A DNA stretch of 64,000 bases from Mycocentrospora acerina (GCA_022701365.1 JAKUHH010000216.1:124001-188000), one strand, 5' to 3'; positions 1-12,889 are shown, counted from the first letter of the stretch. Translations and numbers: made by a program. The notes: generated from the sequence alone by a model not told the origin.

Positions 1-960
1 CGTCCCTCTCTCTCTCTCTCTCTCTCTCTCCATCCATCCATTCATGCATGCATGGCATGCATGGATCGACAAAACGGTTGAGCGGCGCGGATAAGCTACT
101 TATCTCCCGTCCCATTTCGTTTCGTTTCGGTTTGTTTCGTTTCATCTCAACCAAACCAAGCCAAATCAAGCCTGTATGTCGATAGATACCTAGCCATACG
201 AGGAGAGGCGTGTTTGCGTCATTTTCTTTTAATCCATTCACCGATCCTTTTTTATCTATCCATCTATCCATCTATTCATGCATGTTGAGCATGTGGTTGG
301 TTGAGCTGCGGGGGAGTCTTTTTTTTTTCAAGGGTCGGGAGAGATCGGGGTGGAGGGGGATTCAACAGAATGGAGTGGAATGTGTGGAGTGGAGTGGGGA
401 CATGGGTGGGTTAGTTGTGCTGGCTGTTTGTTTATTTATCGACTTGTTTGATTGTAGGGGTGTTGGGGTTAGGTGGGAGGAGTAGTGGGGGGAAGGAGTG
501 AGTTGTTGAGGAAACTTGATGGATACATAGATTGATTGATCGTTTGTTTATTTGGTATTTTATTCGTGTTACTTTCTTGTAGACGCTATATATATATATA
601 TATACGTTCTTGTCGGGCTTTGTGTTTGCACCTCGACTCTCTTGACTTGATCTTCGATGCGAGGGGATGAGGTTGGAGTGTGTGAGGGTTCAACTTTGTT
701 GCGTTCTATTACATTCATTCCATTCGGTTCCAGCGATGGGGTGTTTGGTAGGGGGAAGGAAGCAGATGAGTGAGGGAATACATGGTTGTTCTTATATCTC
801 TTTGACTCGGCGGGAAAGTGTAGTCGCCTGCTAGCTTGCATGGCAGATAAGTAGGTGCAAAGAAAGGTTTGCATACTCGAGATTGATGTGAATCCGTTTG
901 CGATGATATGACGAAGAGATGCTGATTACATGACTCTCGCCACAATCGTAGAAGGTCTGA
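1..960. other. Non-coding stretch with simple repeats
   Basis: No convincing gene. The left edge (5-30) is a CT dinucleotide tract followed by CATC/CATG-type repeats to about 65, and a pure TA tract lies at 587-604. Short open frames here have skewed, low-complexity translations and no recognisable domain. The right part is the 3' flank of the minus-strand gene that ends at 961. Confidence 0.6.
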
Positions 961-1432
961 TTACTTCGCTTCGACGGCGTTCTTTGGATTCTCGGATGAG
1001 GATTTCCACTACCACACAACTCATGTCAGTTTCCACGACTCAGGTTTTGTACAGTTGCGACAAGCATGAAATAAGAGGAGACAAATCAGTCTGCAAAAGA
1101 CTAGACAAACATACCAGCTTTCCCAGCTCCTTCTGTTGCTCCTTGAATTCTAGGTCCTTGTACTCATCTCGATGCGATTTGACTGGTTTTAGTACATGTT
1201 AGTAGAGTTTACACGAAAAATGTGACTAGGCCGCATACAGACAAACACGTCAAGACGCGATCAAGACGCGTATACGTCATCTCTAGGTGTTTGGAAGTGG
1301 AAACTCACAAAAGGCTTGCATCTTGATCATGGCCGTCCTGGCTTTGTTGTTCTTACGACCCTTCGATTGGCCTGGCTTCTTGATGCCCGCGTTCTTTGCC
1401 GCGGAGGGTTTGGTGGTTGCGGGAGCTGCCAT
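961..1432 (-). CDS. Small lysine-rich HMG-box-like protein
   Basis: A 79-residue protein from three exons: 1309-1432, 1115-1182 and 961-1008. Introns open with GTGAGT and GTATGT and close with CAG and TAG, and all phases agree. The N-terminal ~35 residues are Ala/Pro/Lys-rich, like a basic tail. The rest, around EFKEQQKELGKLWK followed by SSENPKN, resembles the second half of an HMG box (helix with a Leu-Gly-x-x-Trp-Lys core). The box is incomplete, so DNA binding is only an inference. Seen directly: the splice signals and reading frame. The family name is uncertain; it could instead be a short coiled-coil protein. It is too split to appear as one long open frame. Confidence 0.6.
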
Positions 1433-1959
1433 TGTGGGTACGTAATGTTGGAGAGATGATGTTGCGTTGAGAAATGTACGATTAATGGTAGAGACGGGAA
1501 AAGGGCGTTTGAAAGGGGAAACGAAGTGGTGTAACAAAGTACAGAAGACGGGAGAGGTGAAAGTGAGTATAACAACAAAAGGCAAGGAAAAGCGCTAGCC
1601 CGAGGAGGCTAGAGAGGTGATAGAGTTCAGAGGTGGACAAGTTGCGCTGTTTGAATTTCAAAGGCAGGTGAACATGACTGGCGATGGAATGCTTGATCCG
1701 TATTCTGATATGTTCCGCCGGTTGTTCAGTCTTGTCACAGAGCTCGGCAGCCACTAGAATTGATGTGTGAAGAACAAGAACAGCAGCGCTCACTCATAAT
1801 CACAGCAAGTAACATGGGGACGTAGATGTAGACGCTACAAGAGCTTTCGGGTTTGAAGAATGCGCAGTGCTGCAACATTTCCCAATTCTCACCTCTTCGT
1901 GTTTTCCCAGACATATTTCCACCGTTTTCACAAAGGAGCGCCATGAGCCAAACATGTCC

Positions 1960-2558
1960 CTACTGCTGCGCCTTGGCATTCTCAGCCTCGGGGCTCCCAA
2001 CTGGCACCAACTTGCCCACGACAAGGTACTTTTCCTCAAACCTCTCCTCCCACCCCTTCATGGCCTCCTTCTGCTCGTCGTCCAAATCGACGAGTGTGTC
2101 CAGGGGCCCATCTAGATCCTTGGTCAACATGTCCTCGTCGAAACTGCCACTTGCCAGCCCACGGCTCGCATCCCGCCCTGCAAAGTTGGCATACGGACCG
2201 CCCGGACCGTAGAAGTTGCGCCCAGAAGTGACGTCAAAGACACGTCCTCTGACAGCGAGGTAGACGGGCATGCCATTCAGGCCATTGTAGGGGAAGAGCT
2301 CTGGGGGCGTAAAGGTGCGGAAGACGGTTGGCGGCGGGGCGCGCGGGAGGACCTGGGGGGTCTTGGGCTTGAGGCGGAGGTAGGCGAGGATGGCGAAGAC
2401 GGTCAAGAGGACGAGGTTGATGGGCGTCACGGGCGACTGGCTGCTCAGCGAGTGTTAGTCTGGCGTGTGGTGTCATGGATGCACATGCGCAGGTTGCTTA
2501 CGCATGCGCTGCTGGCGGGGGAGAGATGGCTACGGCTGTCAGTTGGCGGTGCAGGCAT
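1960..2558 (-). CDS. DAP1: Dap1-like membrane haem-binding protein (MAPR family)
   Basis: Cytochrome b5-like membrane-associated progesterone receptor (MAPR) protein. The yeast relative Dap1 binds haem and supports the P450 enzymes of ergosterol synthesis at the ER. Two exons are proposed: 2502-2558 (19 residues) and 1960-2436, with a GTAAGC donor and CCAG acceptor, giving 177 residues. A hydrophobic anchor (NLVLLTVFAILAYL) is followed by a Pro-rich linker and the b5-like fold, with the motifs FTPPEL, VYLAVRGRVFDVT and NFYGPGGPY expected of the family. The long second exon has no ATG before the anchor, which is why the short first exon is needed. Family assignment is firm; the first exon is inferred. 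Confidence 0.85.
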
Positions 2559-3740
2559 TAGTGGGACGGCGGACACAACGCACTGTCTGCCATGCTGGCT
2601 CGGCGTAAAAGGGCGTGGGTGGTGAGAAGCGTGGGTGTTTGGTGTAGCGATGCTGGGGTTTCATGGAGCGTGACGAGGGACCCTCAATTTCAGGCCATGA
2701 TGCAACCAGTCCGGGGCTGACGGCACTACCATGGACTACTGCTGCTGTGACCTAGCCCAACGGCCCGCCGGCAGGCACCACGGCGCAGCAGGCCAAAGAC
2801 AGGCCAGAGACAGGCCAGGCATTCACGTCTCGTGCTTGCTCGGTGGCCTCGCGCTTGAGGGGCTGCAGGCTCGGTGCAGGCATCTGGCTGTGAAAGTCTA
2901 CGTAGATAGTACTGGCTGCCACCCCGCGCATCGTCGACAACTCCCCGCGCGCCCCGAGCTTCACTCCAATCGCCTCTTGGACGGCCCCCTCATCCAACGG
3001 GCCTGCAGCAGTTGCTCGCCACCGCTGCAATCGGTTCGTTGCCAGCAAGCGCCCGCCAGGCAGGGCGCAAACACACCCGCCTTCCGTTGCGATCCGCTCC
3101 CAGGTGTGCGGCTCTTTCTGAAACATTGCATGGGTCGACCATCACCTGCCCTGAAACACAACATAGCGACGCTTCATTTCCGTCCTTTCATTCCAAGATT
3201 GCTCGTGGCTCGACTTCGGTCCGGGGACCCTCGAATCCAAGGCCCAAGGGCGCTCGTCGCTTTCAACTCGTAGCTAGTGTGCTGTAGACGCTGGAGAGAG
3301 CAAGGGCGAAGCAAGCATCCGTAGCAATACAACAAAAGCCACCCCTGCTGCTGCAGCTGCACTCTATTCTCCCATTCAATCTGGCTGGCAACCTCTACTT
3401 GCGTGCTGCATTCCTCCAAATCTTGACAACACACTCGAGCGAGCGTCGTCGCGCCTTTCTGTTTACTCGCAGTAACTTCACTACGACCACCGCACCTTGC
3501 ACCTTCCTTACAAGTATTGTTTAATCGGTATGTGTTCTTTCCCACTTGAACTTTGTCTCCTCCTTCCCTCTTTGACTTGATTGCCTCACTCATCTCGCCT
3601 GGGCTTCAACTACCCTTTTTCTTCCTCTCACATCTCTACGCCTGCACTGGTCCATCGTGTTTGTGCCCCATCACCTGCAATGAATCTTTTTCCACGCGGC
3701 TCAATCAGGAGCACTACAAATCAGGAGAAATCCTACAGCA
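2559..3740. other. Divergent intergenic region
   Basis: Shared upstream region between DAP1 (minus) and the plus-strand gene that starts near 4298. Several 60-180 codon frames occur on both strands but overlap one another, lack domains and have frame-shadow composition. I see no defined promoter element. Confidence 0.5.
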
Positions 3741-4160
3741 ATGCACATGGCTAGTCCAGGCGCGTTTCGTTCTACCGTCGCCTTGCCGCAAACGCAAGAT
3801 CGCCAGGTTACTCTGTCTTCTCAAGTTCCCACATCTCGTCGTCCATCTCGACAGTGCATCAGTAGAGGCCATGATACATAACCTTCTCCACCTCATTCTC
3901 GTCATTCGGCCAATCGCTACCATACACAATCTCATCTACATTTGCTGTCTTCCAAAGCATCAGCCAATGCCTCGACCCAGAAGAACAAGTCTTTGGATCA
4001 AGAGCGCACTTGGAAAAATATCATACCATGGTACATATCAACGACTGGAAACTAGGCATGCACCTTCCAATCAAAGCTAAGAATCGGATCCCAACGAAGA
4101 AGAACACGCCGTTATGTCTGGTTCTATACAACACCTACTTTCTCTAACCCAAGATGATTA
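3741..4160 (+). pseudogene. Coding-like frame with in-frame stops (pseudogene or misread 5' exons)
   Basis: One frame beginning ATGCACATGGCT at 3741 reads as a plausible Ser/His/Gln-rich fungal protein (for example SANRYHTQSHLHLLSSKASA, then KNKSLDQERTWKNIIPWY). It is broken by TAA near 3876 and TAG near 4053. Just before the TAA, the +1 frame gives SVEAMIHN, after which the first frame resumes, which looks like a compensated frameshift. A 96-base intron (GTAGAG..CCAAAG) could remove the first stop without changing frame. It may be the 5' part of the next gene or a decayed gene; the sequence alone does not decide. Confidence 0.3.
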
Positions 4161-4177
4161 AAATCCATTTTTGAGGA

Positions 4178-4194
4178 ATCCGCTTAGTGCGGAT
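4178..4194. repeat. Short perfect hairpin
   Basis: Inverted repeat with arms ATCCGC and GCGGAT around a 5-base loop, lying between the coding-like stretch and the next gene. It could be part of a 5' leader or intron, or a miniature element remnant. No function can be assigned. Confidence 0.4.
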
Positions 4195-4297
4195 CTTCCC
4201 GTTCTTCCGCTTCGCGATACTAGGGTCATGTAGACCTAAAATCTTCGCCGATTTGTAGTAACTTGGGATCATGCTGACCATGTTTCATCCAGGCCTA

Positions 4298-6269
4298 ATG
4301 TGGAAACGACTCCAAGGTTACGGACGGGACAAGGAGAGGCAGGCACAGATAGGCAACCCTGTACTTCTTGAAACCACCTATGATGAGGAACAACTCAAGC
4401 GGAACCTCAACGTAACCGACCTCCAAAGTACTAATTACCAACATAATGCGCTTCCTTCACAACCGCAGTAAGTCCTCCTATTTTTCTCCAGTTGACAATC
4501 TCACAATTGACATTATTTGCAGTCCTCTTACATCACAGGACCATCCGGAGCACAGAGCCTCATCAGTTCCAACCGTTTCCTCGATCTATTCACGGCCTTC
4601 GAACGATCTATACTACTACGACAATCCGGCTGCAGCATCTCACTCTACTTACGAAGACATATCGCCGCCTAGCTCACCGGAACCCGAACAGCAACAGGAA
4701 CTTCGCCAACCTCAAAGATACCGCTCTATGCGCGACGTATCACCAATGGACGAGAATCGCAGAAAGTTCCAGACCGCAGACGCCTCACGCAATGGCACCA
4801 ATATACCCGTTTTGCGTAGAGCAGCGCCTAGCGTCCAGACTGGCGAATCACAACCTGCGCAAAAGTTCTGGGGAGTAAAACTCACGCCAAACAGCAAAGT
4901 AAAATGGGACGTTTACTCGGGTGAGCCTACATCAGGTGACACAGGTAAGGTTCAGTCAGTCACTCCAGCACAATACAAGGACACAGGTTCCGCCGACAGG
5001 CGTCCGATGGGTTACCATGTTTCAGTCACTGGACCCGAAATCAAGAAGAATTCGAGCCTTGTGGAGCGCATGGGTAGTCTTCGAGTGAAAACACCACCGG
5101 TGGTGGGAGCTACCAAGTCTCGCGAGCCATGGAGTCGTACGACTGGCCGTCACGAAATTGCACCAGCTTTGAAAGATGAATCTTTGCGCATGCCCTCGCA
5201 ACCATCACGAAACATTGAAATTCGTGAGACGAACGAATTGAATCAAGTTGCATCAATCACATCAGCGATGCCTGTCGTTCAGGTCCCTCTGGCTGTTGAT
5301 AACACACCTATTGCCGACGGTGTATACGACTTTGACGTACATCAAAGCACAATCAAACCTACAGTGCCTCTCAAAATCAGCAAAAACGAAGCTTCTCGTA
5401 GTCTAGCATCGCCCACGTCACCGACAAATGTTGGACTTGGTATTCAGACGCCTTATTCTTACTCCAGCACTGTGACGCCTACCCAGACACAGCAGTCGCT
5501 ACCCCCTGCGGTAGTAAATGATCCCGCAGAATACAACACACAACTGAGAGAGCAGGATCTGACACCAACACCTATTACTGTGGCGGATAAATCATTCCAG
5601 CCAGTGCCAGAGGAGGATACGGCGCCATTGAACAGCCGTTTCTCATGGACTACATACAACAGCACAACTACCTACCAACGCTCACCTCCTCCGTCACCTC
5701 CATCAGGAAAGTCTACATACATGCCAGTCCAAAGGCCTAGAGTGACTACAGAGCCTATATCTGCCGCCTCATCAATCCTAAGCCGCCGCCGCCCTGTCCC
5801 TCAAGCAGGCCAACTCCCCGAACCCATTTCCAAACCCGCCCGCAAACCCATCCCCGTCCCCTCCATCACACCTGGCACAGCTAAATTACGTACACTCTCT
5901 CCTTCTTCGCCAGACTCCACACTCAGTACAACGGCCAACAAAGCACTCCCACAACCACCCACAACGCTATCCGCAAGTGACCACGTTTCACTTCTCGAAT
6001 CGCAACTAGAGGATCTGCGCATCCGCCGTTCTAATGTGTATCGTCTGCTCAACGACCTCAATAACGCGGCACCGGCGAACCCACTGGTCACGGATTTTAA
6101 ACGTGCGAGGCTGGTAGAGCAGAGGAAGCGCACGTACGAGGACGAGCTGTCAGAGATCAAGGCAGAGGAACACGATGTGGGTATGAAATTGCATCGCGCG
6201 TGGAAGAAAAGGGAGCGCGAGGATCCCAACCAGGGGTCTGCACTGTGGATTAGAAGGGTTACAGGCTAG
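4298..6269 (+). CDS. Conserved fungal protein of unknown function with C-terminal coiled coil
   Basis: Two exons, 4298-4467 and 4523-6269, joined by an intron with GTAAGT donor and TTTGCAG acceptor; the product is about 638 residues. The body is disordered and rich in Ser, Pro, Thr and Gln. Near residue 150 is an ordered-looking block (KFWGVKLTPNSKVKWDVYSG). The last ~110 residues form a charged helical segment (SLLESQLEDLRIRRSNVYRL, then KRARLVEQRKRTYEDELSEI) likely to be a coiled coil. A start at 4271 is in frame (647 residues), but a CTGAC branch point and CAG at 4291-4293 suggest that stretch is the end of an intron, so an upstream exon may exist. I do not recognise the family. Confidence 0.8.
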
Positions 6270-7475
6270 GATTGTAGTGATTGGTCGTGGGCTGGACTCT
6301 TGGTGGTTGGGTGCAAAGCAAATAAATTCTGGATTGCGAGTCGGGTACTCGTGTATTCCTTCCCGGCGCTCAAGGAACCTTTTTCTTTTTTCAATGCGGA
6401 CTATCCGTTCCCTTGGGATGATTACTGATTATGGACAGAATGGGATTCTTGAATTTCTTCCGCTCACTCTTCTTCTTTTTCTTCTTATTTTGTAAGAATA
6501 ATTGTTCTTCCCCTTCTCCTTGTTCTGCTTCCTAGTGTTGTTTTTCAAGATGTGGCACAATTTGAGCAAGTGTATAATAAAACATTTATGACAAGGCCAT
6601 TCTGCACCTGAAAATTACGTCTGAACCAATCCATTCATTTTACCTGACTCGTATCCATGTTTTTGCAGCGCAGCTGTGTCATATGGCGTTTATCCCGCTT
6701 GCTGACAATTGCTTCTTCCTTTTGTGGTCCGATGCCATGCGGCTATCTCCGTGTATACACACGGTTACACGAAATCCATACCACGTCATGCCATGTCAGG
6801 CCATTCTTCTTCTCCTCTTCTGTTCTTCTCAATGCCCGGAAACCGAATAGTGGCTTTTTTGTTGCGTCGTCGTTCCATGTCATGTCATATGTGCAGTGGG
6901 TTAAGTAGCGCCGCTGAGCTGGAATACGGACAAGACAAGAAACGAACAGGGTCACGCACGGTTCGGGGTGTCTTCTAGTGTGCATGCATGTGTGTATACG
7001 TGTGTGTATGCGTCTGTATTATATACGTGTATTGTATGATAAACTGAACATGTTTTGCCCAATAGATGCAAAGGAAATGCGAAAATCGGGCACGAGCGCA
7101 ATCCTCCAAATCCCCCTTAACCATACAAGCAGAAATCCTGAACTGCTCACATCGCAAATGTGTCCACCGATGTAGTCCGCACGTAATATTGCTACAAGGA
7201 ACACGGTCCCTCATTTGCATTTGCTGACGTTGATCCTCCCACCTCAAGGACCGTAAGGCCAGAAGCAAAGACTCGAAAGCTGGAAATTGAAACGAGGAAT
7301 GCAGGGCAAAAAAGGATTGAACCGGCGTGTGGCAAGGGTACATGTCGTATGATTCAAACAACGCTAGACGCACACATGTTTTGATAGTCTTTCCAATGGA
7401 TCCATTGGTTTGCAATCTTTTCTCAACGAACAGCAGTAAATACTGAAGACAGGAGAAATGGATACTCTGCTATCT
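6270..7475. other. Convergent intergenic region
   Basis: Lies between two converging genes, so it holds both 3' untranslated regions. A TG-rich imperfect repeat occurs at about 6978-7030. Nothing else convincing is seen; the open frames here look like noise. Confidence 0.55.
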
Positions 7476-10037
7476 TTACCTTCGTATGCTGGGTATACCA
7501 CGCTTCATCATTGGTGGCTTGACCACAGCTGACTTTGGCACAAGATTCTTACTGACAAGGAACTTATGAGCCAGGGCTTCCTTTGGTTGTATGCGCTTTT
7601 CAACATTCATGTGAAGACATGCGTTGAGGAGATCGGCGAAGTCGTTCAATTCAGTAACAGTGGGGCCACCTTGGGCGATAACACGAGCGGCATCATGAAC
7701 TCGCGCTTTCAAGTCGCGATTGATCTTCTTTTGCTGCTCAATTTTACGGACGGAAAGCTGATACTTGTTAGCAGACGCTTACAGAGGGAATGGAAACATA
7801 CTTTGTTGTATTGGTCGACCTCACGGCTGATGAACTTCAAGGGTGGACCCGCTTCAAAATGCTCGAGAACGTTGTTCAACAAACCCTTCTTGAGCAGTTT
7901 TTCGCTTGGCCATCCCAAGCAATCCATGAATGCCTTGACCATCTGGTTGTTTGACCGCCCTGTAAAGAGGATTTTGCCTGTCCACAGTTCGTACACAGTG
8001 CAGCCTATGGCCCACATGTCAACTGGATGGCCGATATCCATCCCGAGAATGATTTCAGGTGCACGATAGAAACGACTAACAAGATACTCAGTACGCTCAA
8101 TCACATCTCGCTTATCAACTGCAGTTCCAAAATCAGCCAGCTTGATAGTCTTCTTATCCGCAGAGACTAAGACGTTGTCAGGCTTGAGATCTAGGTGGAT
8201 AACCTGGCAGTTTTGCAAGTGATGCAAACCCAGGAACATCTGGCGAGCATATGTCTTGACAGCTGGCAGAGTAAGTCCATGCCCATTTGTCTCCTCCTTC
8301 AGCAAGTCTCGCAAATTCTTTGACATGTGCTCAAACACAATGCACAAATGGCCTTTGTGATCGAATGAGCCTAGGAGTCGGATAATGTGGCGCTTATCTT
8401 GTGGGTCTGCATCATTGACCGCACGCAAAAAGTCCATCTCTTTTTGACTCGCCTTCCGCATTAGATCATTCCTACGAATCATCTTTATAGCAACCAACCT
8501 ATGTTCTTGATTGCCACTCCCTATAGTCTGGTCTTCTGCTTGGGCAACATTGGCAAAGACTCCTCGGCCTAGGTTCTTGACCATGCGGTAACGTCCATCG
8601 TTGACTAGCTCATTGCTAATCAGCTTGTAATAGCCTTCAGGGTCATCCCAGTTGTCGAGTTGCTTCTCGTCGAGCACAACTCCTTTCGTGTGGCTTTGCA
8701 TTTCACCTGCCTCTTCGTCTTCATCTTCATCATCTGAAGCAAACATGTCAAGTTCCTTTTTCTGCTTCTTTGCTGGGATTATCTTCTCGGCTGGCAACGT
8801 GGAGAGAACCTTGGGGTCAGTCTCACTGTATGCATCTGATGGGATTTCAGAACCTTGGAGCTTCTTAGCTGCACGGTTGCGGTCATCTAGCATATCTTGC
8901 ATTGGATCGTAATCGGCGGCAGATGGACTATCCCCTAGCGGGCTGTTATCTCGACTGACCCCTGCCTGCTTGTCTATGACCATAATATCTGGAGAAGCGG
9001 GAACAGAGTCCAAGTCGCCATAGCGAGGAGATGGGAAAGGCGATATTGAGCTTTCCGCAAGGGTTGCGGGAGATGCATTGTTAGACGTCATAATTTCTGA
9101 GGCATTGGTGAGTATAGCCTGCTGTAGGAGGTTATCCTTCACTTTTTTTTCAGCAGCAGCTCGCTTAGCAGCCCAACGGCGGCGCTTTTCTTCGCGAGAT
9201 TCCTGAGTGGGGACTTCTTCCTCTGCTGTCACAAGAGATACTTCGGGCTCATCTTGAGCATGCTTCCTGTAAAACTGATTAGCAAATTGCTGAGAGCGCA
9301 AGTCTATCACTAGCCTACATTTGAACGTCTTCCCCCTCAACGGGCTGTACTGACTGCCTTGTTGACGCATTCCTTTCTACATGGCTCTCACGACGAGGCG
9401 CGTGACCAGTCCTGTCCCGTCTGCTGTCATTATTGAACGACTTTTGAAGTCGGTTGTGAGCAGATATACCATCTCGAAAGCCGGGCACTGGGTTCGGGTG
9501 CTCTAGTTCGGCGTAAGAGATAGGTTTGATGTATGACCGAGCTGTCGTCTCCTCTAATTCTCTGGCGGGCTCGAATCGCCCTTTTCCTGCAAAAGATCGA
9601 CTTGGGCGATCACCGTGTCTGCTACTATCAGTGTTGTGTCGCTTTTCAGGACGGCTGGCGCGTGGCGGCGAAGCTTTACGCTTGTGCAGATCGTCATCGC
9701 GACTTTTGTCAGATCGACCACGATGATATGGTGAAGGAGAACGAGCATTAGAGCGATTGCCTCTGTAAGGGGAAGGCGAGCGGGTTCGCTTGCGTCGGTA
9801 AGGCGAGGGTGAGCGACTTATAGCGCGGTGTTTATAACCTGTAATGATTAGTACACATTATGGAATTGCAATGCTCCCACAAAAAGAGGTATTACCTTGA
9901 TTAATCGCAGCACTGTTCAATCCAGAGACCCTATGGGAGCCGTTAATCGCGTATTCGCCGGACTGACTGATTGTGTTTGCCTTGTGTTGAGTTTCGATGA
10001 GCTCGCCTTCCGAGGTCGAGCTAGCGCGCGAAGCCAT
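7476..10037 (-). CDS. prp4: Prp4-type serine/threonine kinase (pre-mRNA splicing)
   Basis: Four exons: 9896-10037, 9319-9838, 7802-9266 and 7476-7763, with consistent phases and 804 residues. Prp4 kinases phosphorylate spliceosomal proteins during tri-snRNP activation in the nucleus. Residues ~50-220 are rich in Arg/Ser/Pro with repeated SPSPY, typical of splicing factors. The kinase domain runs from about 440 to 790: glycine loop LGRGVFANV, VAIK lysine, catalytic loop HLDLKPDN, DFG, and the Prp4 signature YLVSRFYRAPEII. The catalytic loop is HLD rather than HRD, so it is a non-RD kinase, as expected for this family. Introns carry GCTAAC/GCTAAT branch points. The start is the first ATG of the frame; upstream in-frame codons are TTG. 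Confidence 0.92.
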
Positions 10038-12889
10038 GTTGCTTGCCGAATGCAAGCTGTAGACGCCTGCAAGAAGATAGAATGGGTTCTTGGCGTTAGC
10101 CTGCTTCTATTTGTGGAGCAAATTGAGTATCTCTATCACTGACTGTGTGTCCCAGAGCTGGAGTGCTCGACTGACTTGCGTGGCAAGCCGAGTCTGTAAA
10201 GGCAAGGGAGCACGCAGAGAGAAGACAGGTGCAATCGTAGGGAGGGAAGGGGTTGAAGTAGAGTAGGTTATGGTGAGTTGGGAACCTGTTCAAACAAACA
10301 GTCGCACGACGCGTTGGAGTCGCGATCGGGGGTGGGGAGTTGCGATGAAGTCAGAGCTTGTAGCACAGATCGCGTTGCCAAGACTTGAGTATATTATCAC
10401 GTGAATACTTCCTCTATAAGATCGTCAATTACCAGCATACATCATACATGCTTAGAGAGACTTCATGTGTGCTTCGTGAGCCTTTGTATCAATACACTCG
10501 TAGTCATTTATTGGGTTGATTTGGAGAATAGAAGAGTTGGGAAACTAGTAAATCGAACGTAGCTCATCCACGAACTCATTGCAAATTCAAGTGTACTACC
10601 TATCGTTCAACGTGTGGAATGAAAAACCCTAAGTATGTGCGACAAAGGTAGAAGAAATAAGGACGTGCGGAAAAAAAAAGTACGTACGCGGAACTGAGTA
10701 TGGCGCGGGCAAGGCTACACGCATGACTTCACGCGGATTCATCTGCCCGAGCAGCGGCTTTGCGACCCCAGCAGGTGGCGTTTAGAATACGGCACATACG
10801 TCGGAATGCATGTACAGCGTCACGTTGTCATTACTCAAACTTAAGCGCTTGGCGACCACCGCTTCCGGGGGCTGGTTCCGGCCAAGTATCGCAGGAGAAT
10901 GCCGCTATGTAAAGGCTGAGCCCGATAATTGTCGGGCGTGGCTGAGTCCATTGTAAACAATAGATTACTTTGGGTACATGACTACCTTAGTAACCGCCAA
11001 AGTAGACATCGAAGACATGGAATGCCTCCACAAGGACTCGCGACTATGTGGCGCTCCAAAGGGTTACACTCGCAAAGTTTCGGTTAGCCATTTGCAAGCG
11101 ACTTCGTGCCAGGCTTGAAAAGAGCATGACTAGCTTCAAGTATGTGCCAGTTTAGGTGTGCATTCTTATGCAGATTCGTTTTTAATCGCTGATTGGATAT
11201 TCATAGCGGATCGTGCCGTGGATCAAATGAGGTCAAAACACAGACCACGAGTTTGTACATCGATACTATGTACTAACTTGCTGGACCAAGCGGAGAAAAT
11301 CATATTGTGTGACATATGATCTGACAAAATTTCCGGTGAACTAAACAAAATCTCAAAATGGCCTGGACAGGTTACACACATCCCCAGCGTCTCGAATCGG
11401 CGAGACTTTGAAGCATGCCTCCGAGTTACTCGACGATGCACGTGATGTGCCAGATATTGGGTGGCGATGACGACGGAGCCAAAATGTGCCCTAAGACGGA
11501 GTTCCATGCTCCCTACAAGTCTCAGAACGCCACATGCATAGTCTTCTGTCGGGAGATATCGGTCGTGGATCAAAAGCCTTTATGTCCGTGCGGTTCGATT
11601 GACCGACTGCAGAAGCCGCCATCATCCTGAGGTGGTAACCGCTTGGCTTGCCTGGTGGCAGCACCGGCACTTAGGGGGGTCTTAGCGTTAAGCGAATTGG
11701 ACCCTGAAGTTGAGTAATCTAACGTATTATAAGACCCAATTACTGCTCGCGGAATGAGTTCATTCAAATTTGATACGCTGCCAATCGCAAATCGATTACT
11801 TCGGTTGCTTGCCTCTCGGGCACGTCGGTGCTAATGAACCGCTGCTCTGGGTTTTTACAGTGCGATGAGGTTTGGATAAGACAAGGAAGGTGCATTGTAT
11901 GGAACCCACCCGAGTCAGATATGTGCTAAGTCCAGCTATATTGCTGTGCTTACTGTAAATGTTTATCAGCAGAGCCCTTGACACTAAAAAAATCCCCTTT
12001 TTGTTAGCATCACAGTCTAGTATTACGACACAGATCGAAGACGCTTCACGGTTTCTGAGAGTCAGTTCTCATTCAAAATCTTTCCCAAATACTCCACATG
12101 AGTAAGTTAATGCACCCACCATCTAGTCGAGCACCAACATGTTTTAACTTGCAGGCGAAATACGAACACGACCAAAATAGTTCGTAACTAGAAACCCGAG
12201 TCTCTAACCTGGGTAGTGTCATGATGGTTTGCTGTATGCACTAACTACTCACTTGGGTAGTTATGCTCGTGAACAAGCTCTTCCGATATACCAGATGGAG
12301 ATATCCTGGTGTTGGATACTGTGGGGAAGCTGAAGTGTGACTTGTTGTATCTAGTACAGTACTCAAATTTTAGATGAGCTCGAAATCAAGGTTGCAGGTC
12401 TAATGCAGGAACGATATGTGCTTGACTTCCGCTTGCCGTCTCTTTTGGTGAGGAAAGGCAAGCTTACAGCAAGTCTTAAGTCCATCTACAGAAAGTCTTA
12501 AGTCCACTTACCACAGTACGTGGATAGGGCAGGCTTGTCAGCTCACAACCCTGCGTCGCCTTGCATGCACAGTAGATCGACTTTGTACCAGCTACAATTT
12601 GGCTTCTCTATTGGTCGAAGCTGGGCTGTATGTTATTGTGAAACGTGTGCATGATGTACAAGTGTCCACCCACGCTAGGTTTTTCCTCGGAAACTTTGTC
12701 GCATGTGCCAAGCGTGAATACCACGTTTGTTAGACCCTGAGCAATCGTAACTGTCATATCAGTGCAGCGGCGCGCAAACCAGTAGCACCCACGATTAAGT
12801 TGTATGCCATCGTCTACATCCCTGCTCCGCGAGATAATTATTGAGCACATTGATGCGGCTGGCGGCAGAATGCTCGGGCTAACTAGAGT
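10038..12889. other. Gene-poor region
   Basis: About 2.9 kb upstream of the kinase gene without a supportable gene. Scattered frames of 60-116 codons on both strands have no domain or splice context. A short direct repeat of AAGTCTTAAGTCCA occurs twice near 12472-12510. Base composition is balanced, so there is no sign of RIP-type AT enrichment. Confidence 0.5.

Noticed and set aside
3553..4080. 175-codon frame before the coiled-coil gene
   Set aside because: Reads as hydrophobic/Cys noise; an overlapping frame in the same stretch has far more protein-like sequence.
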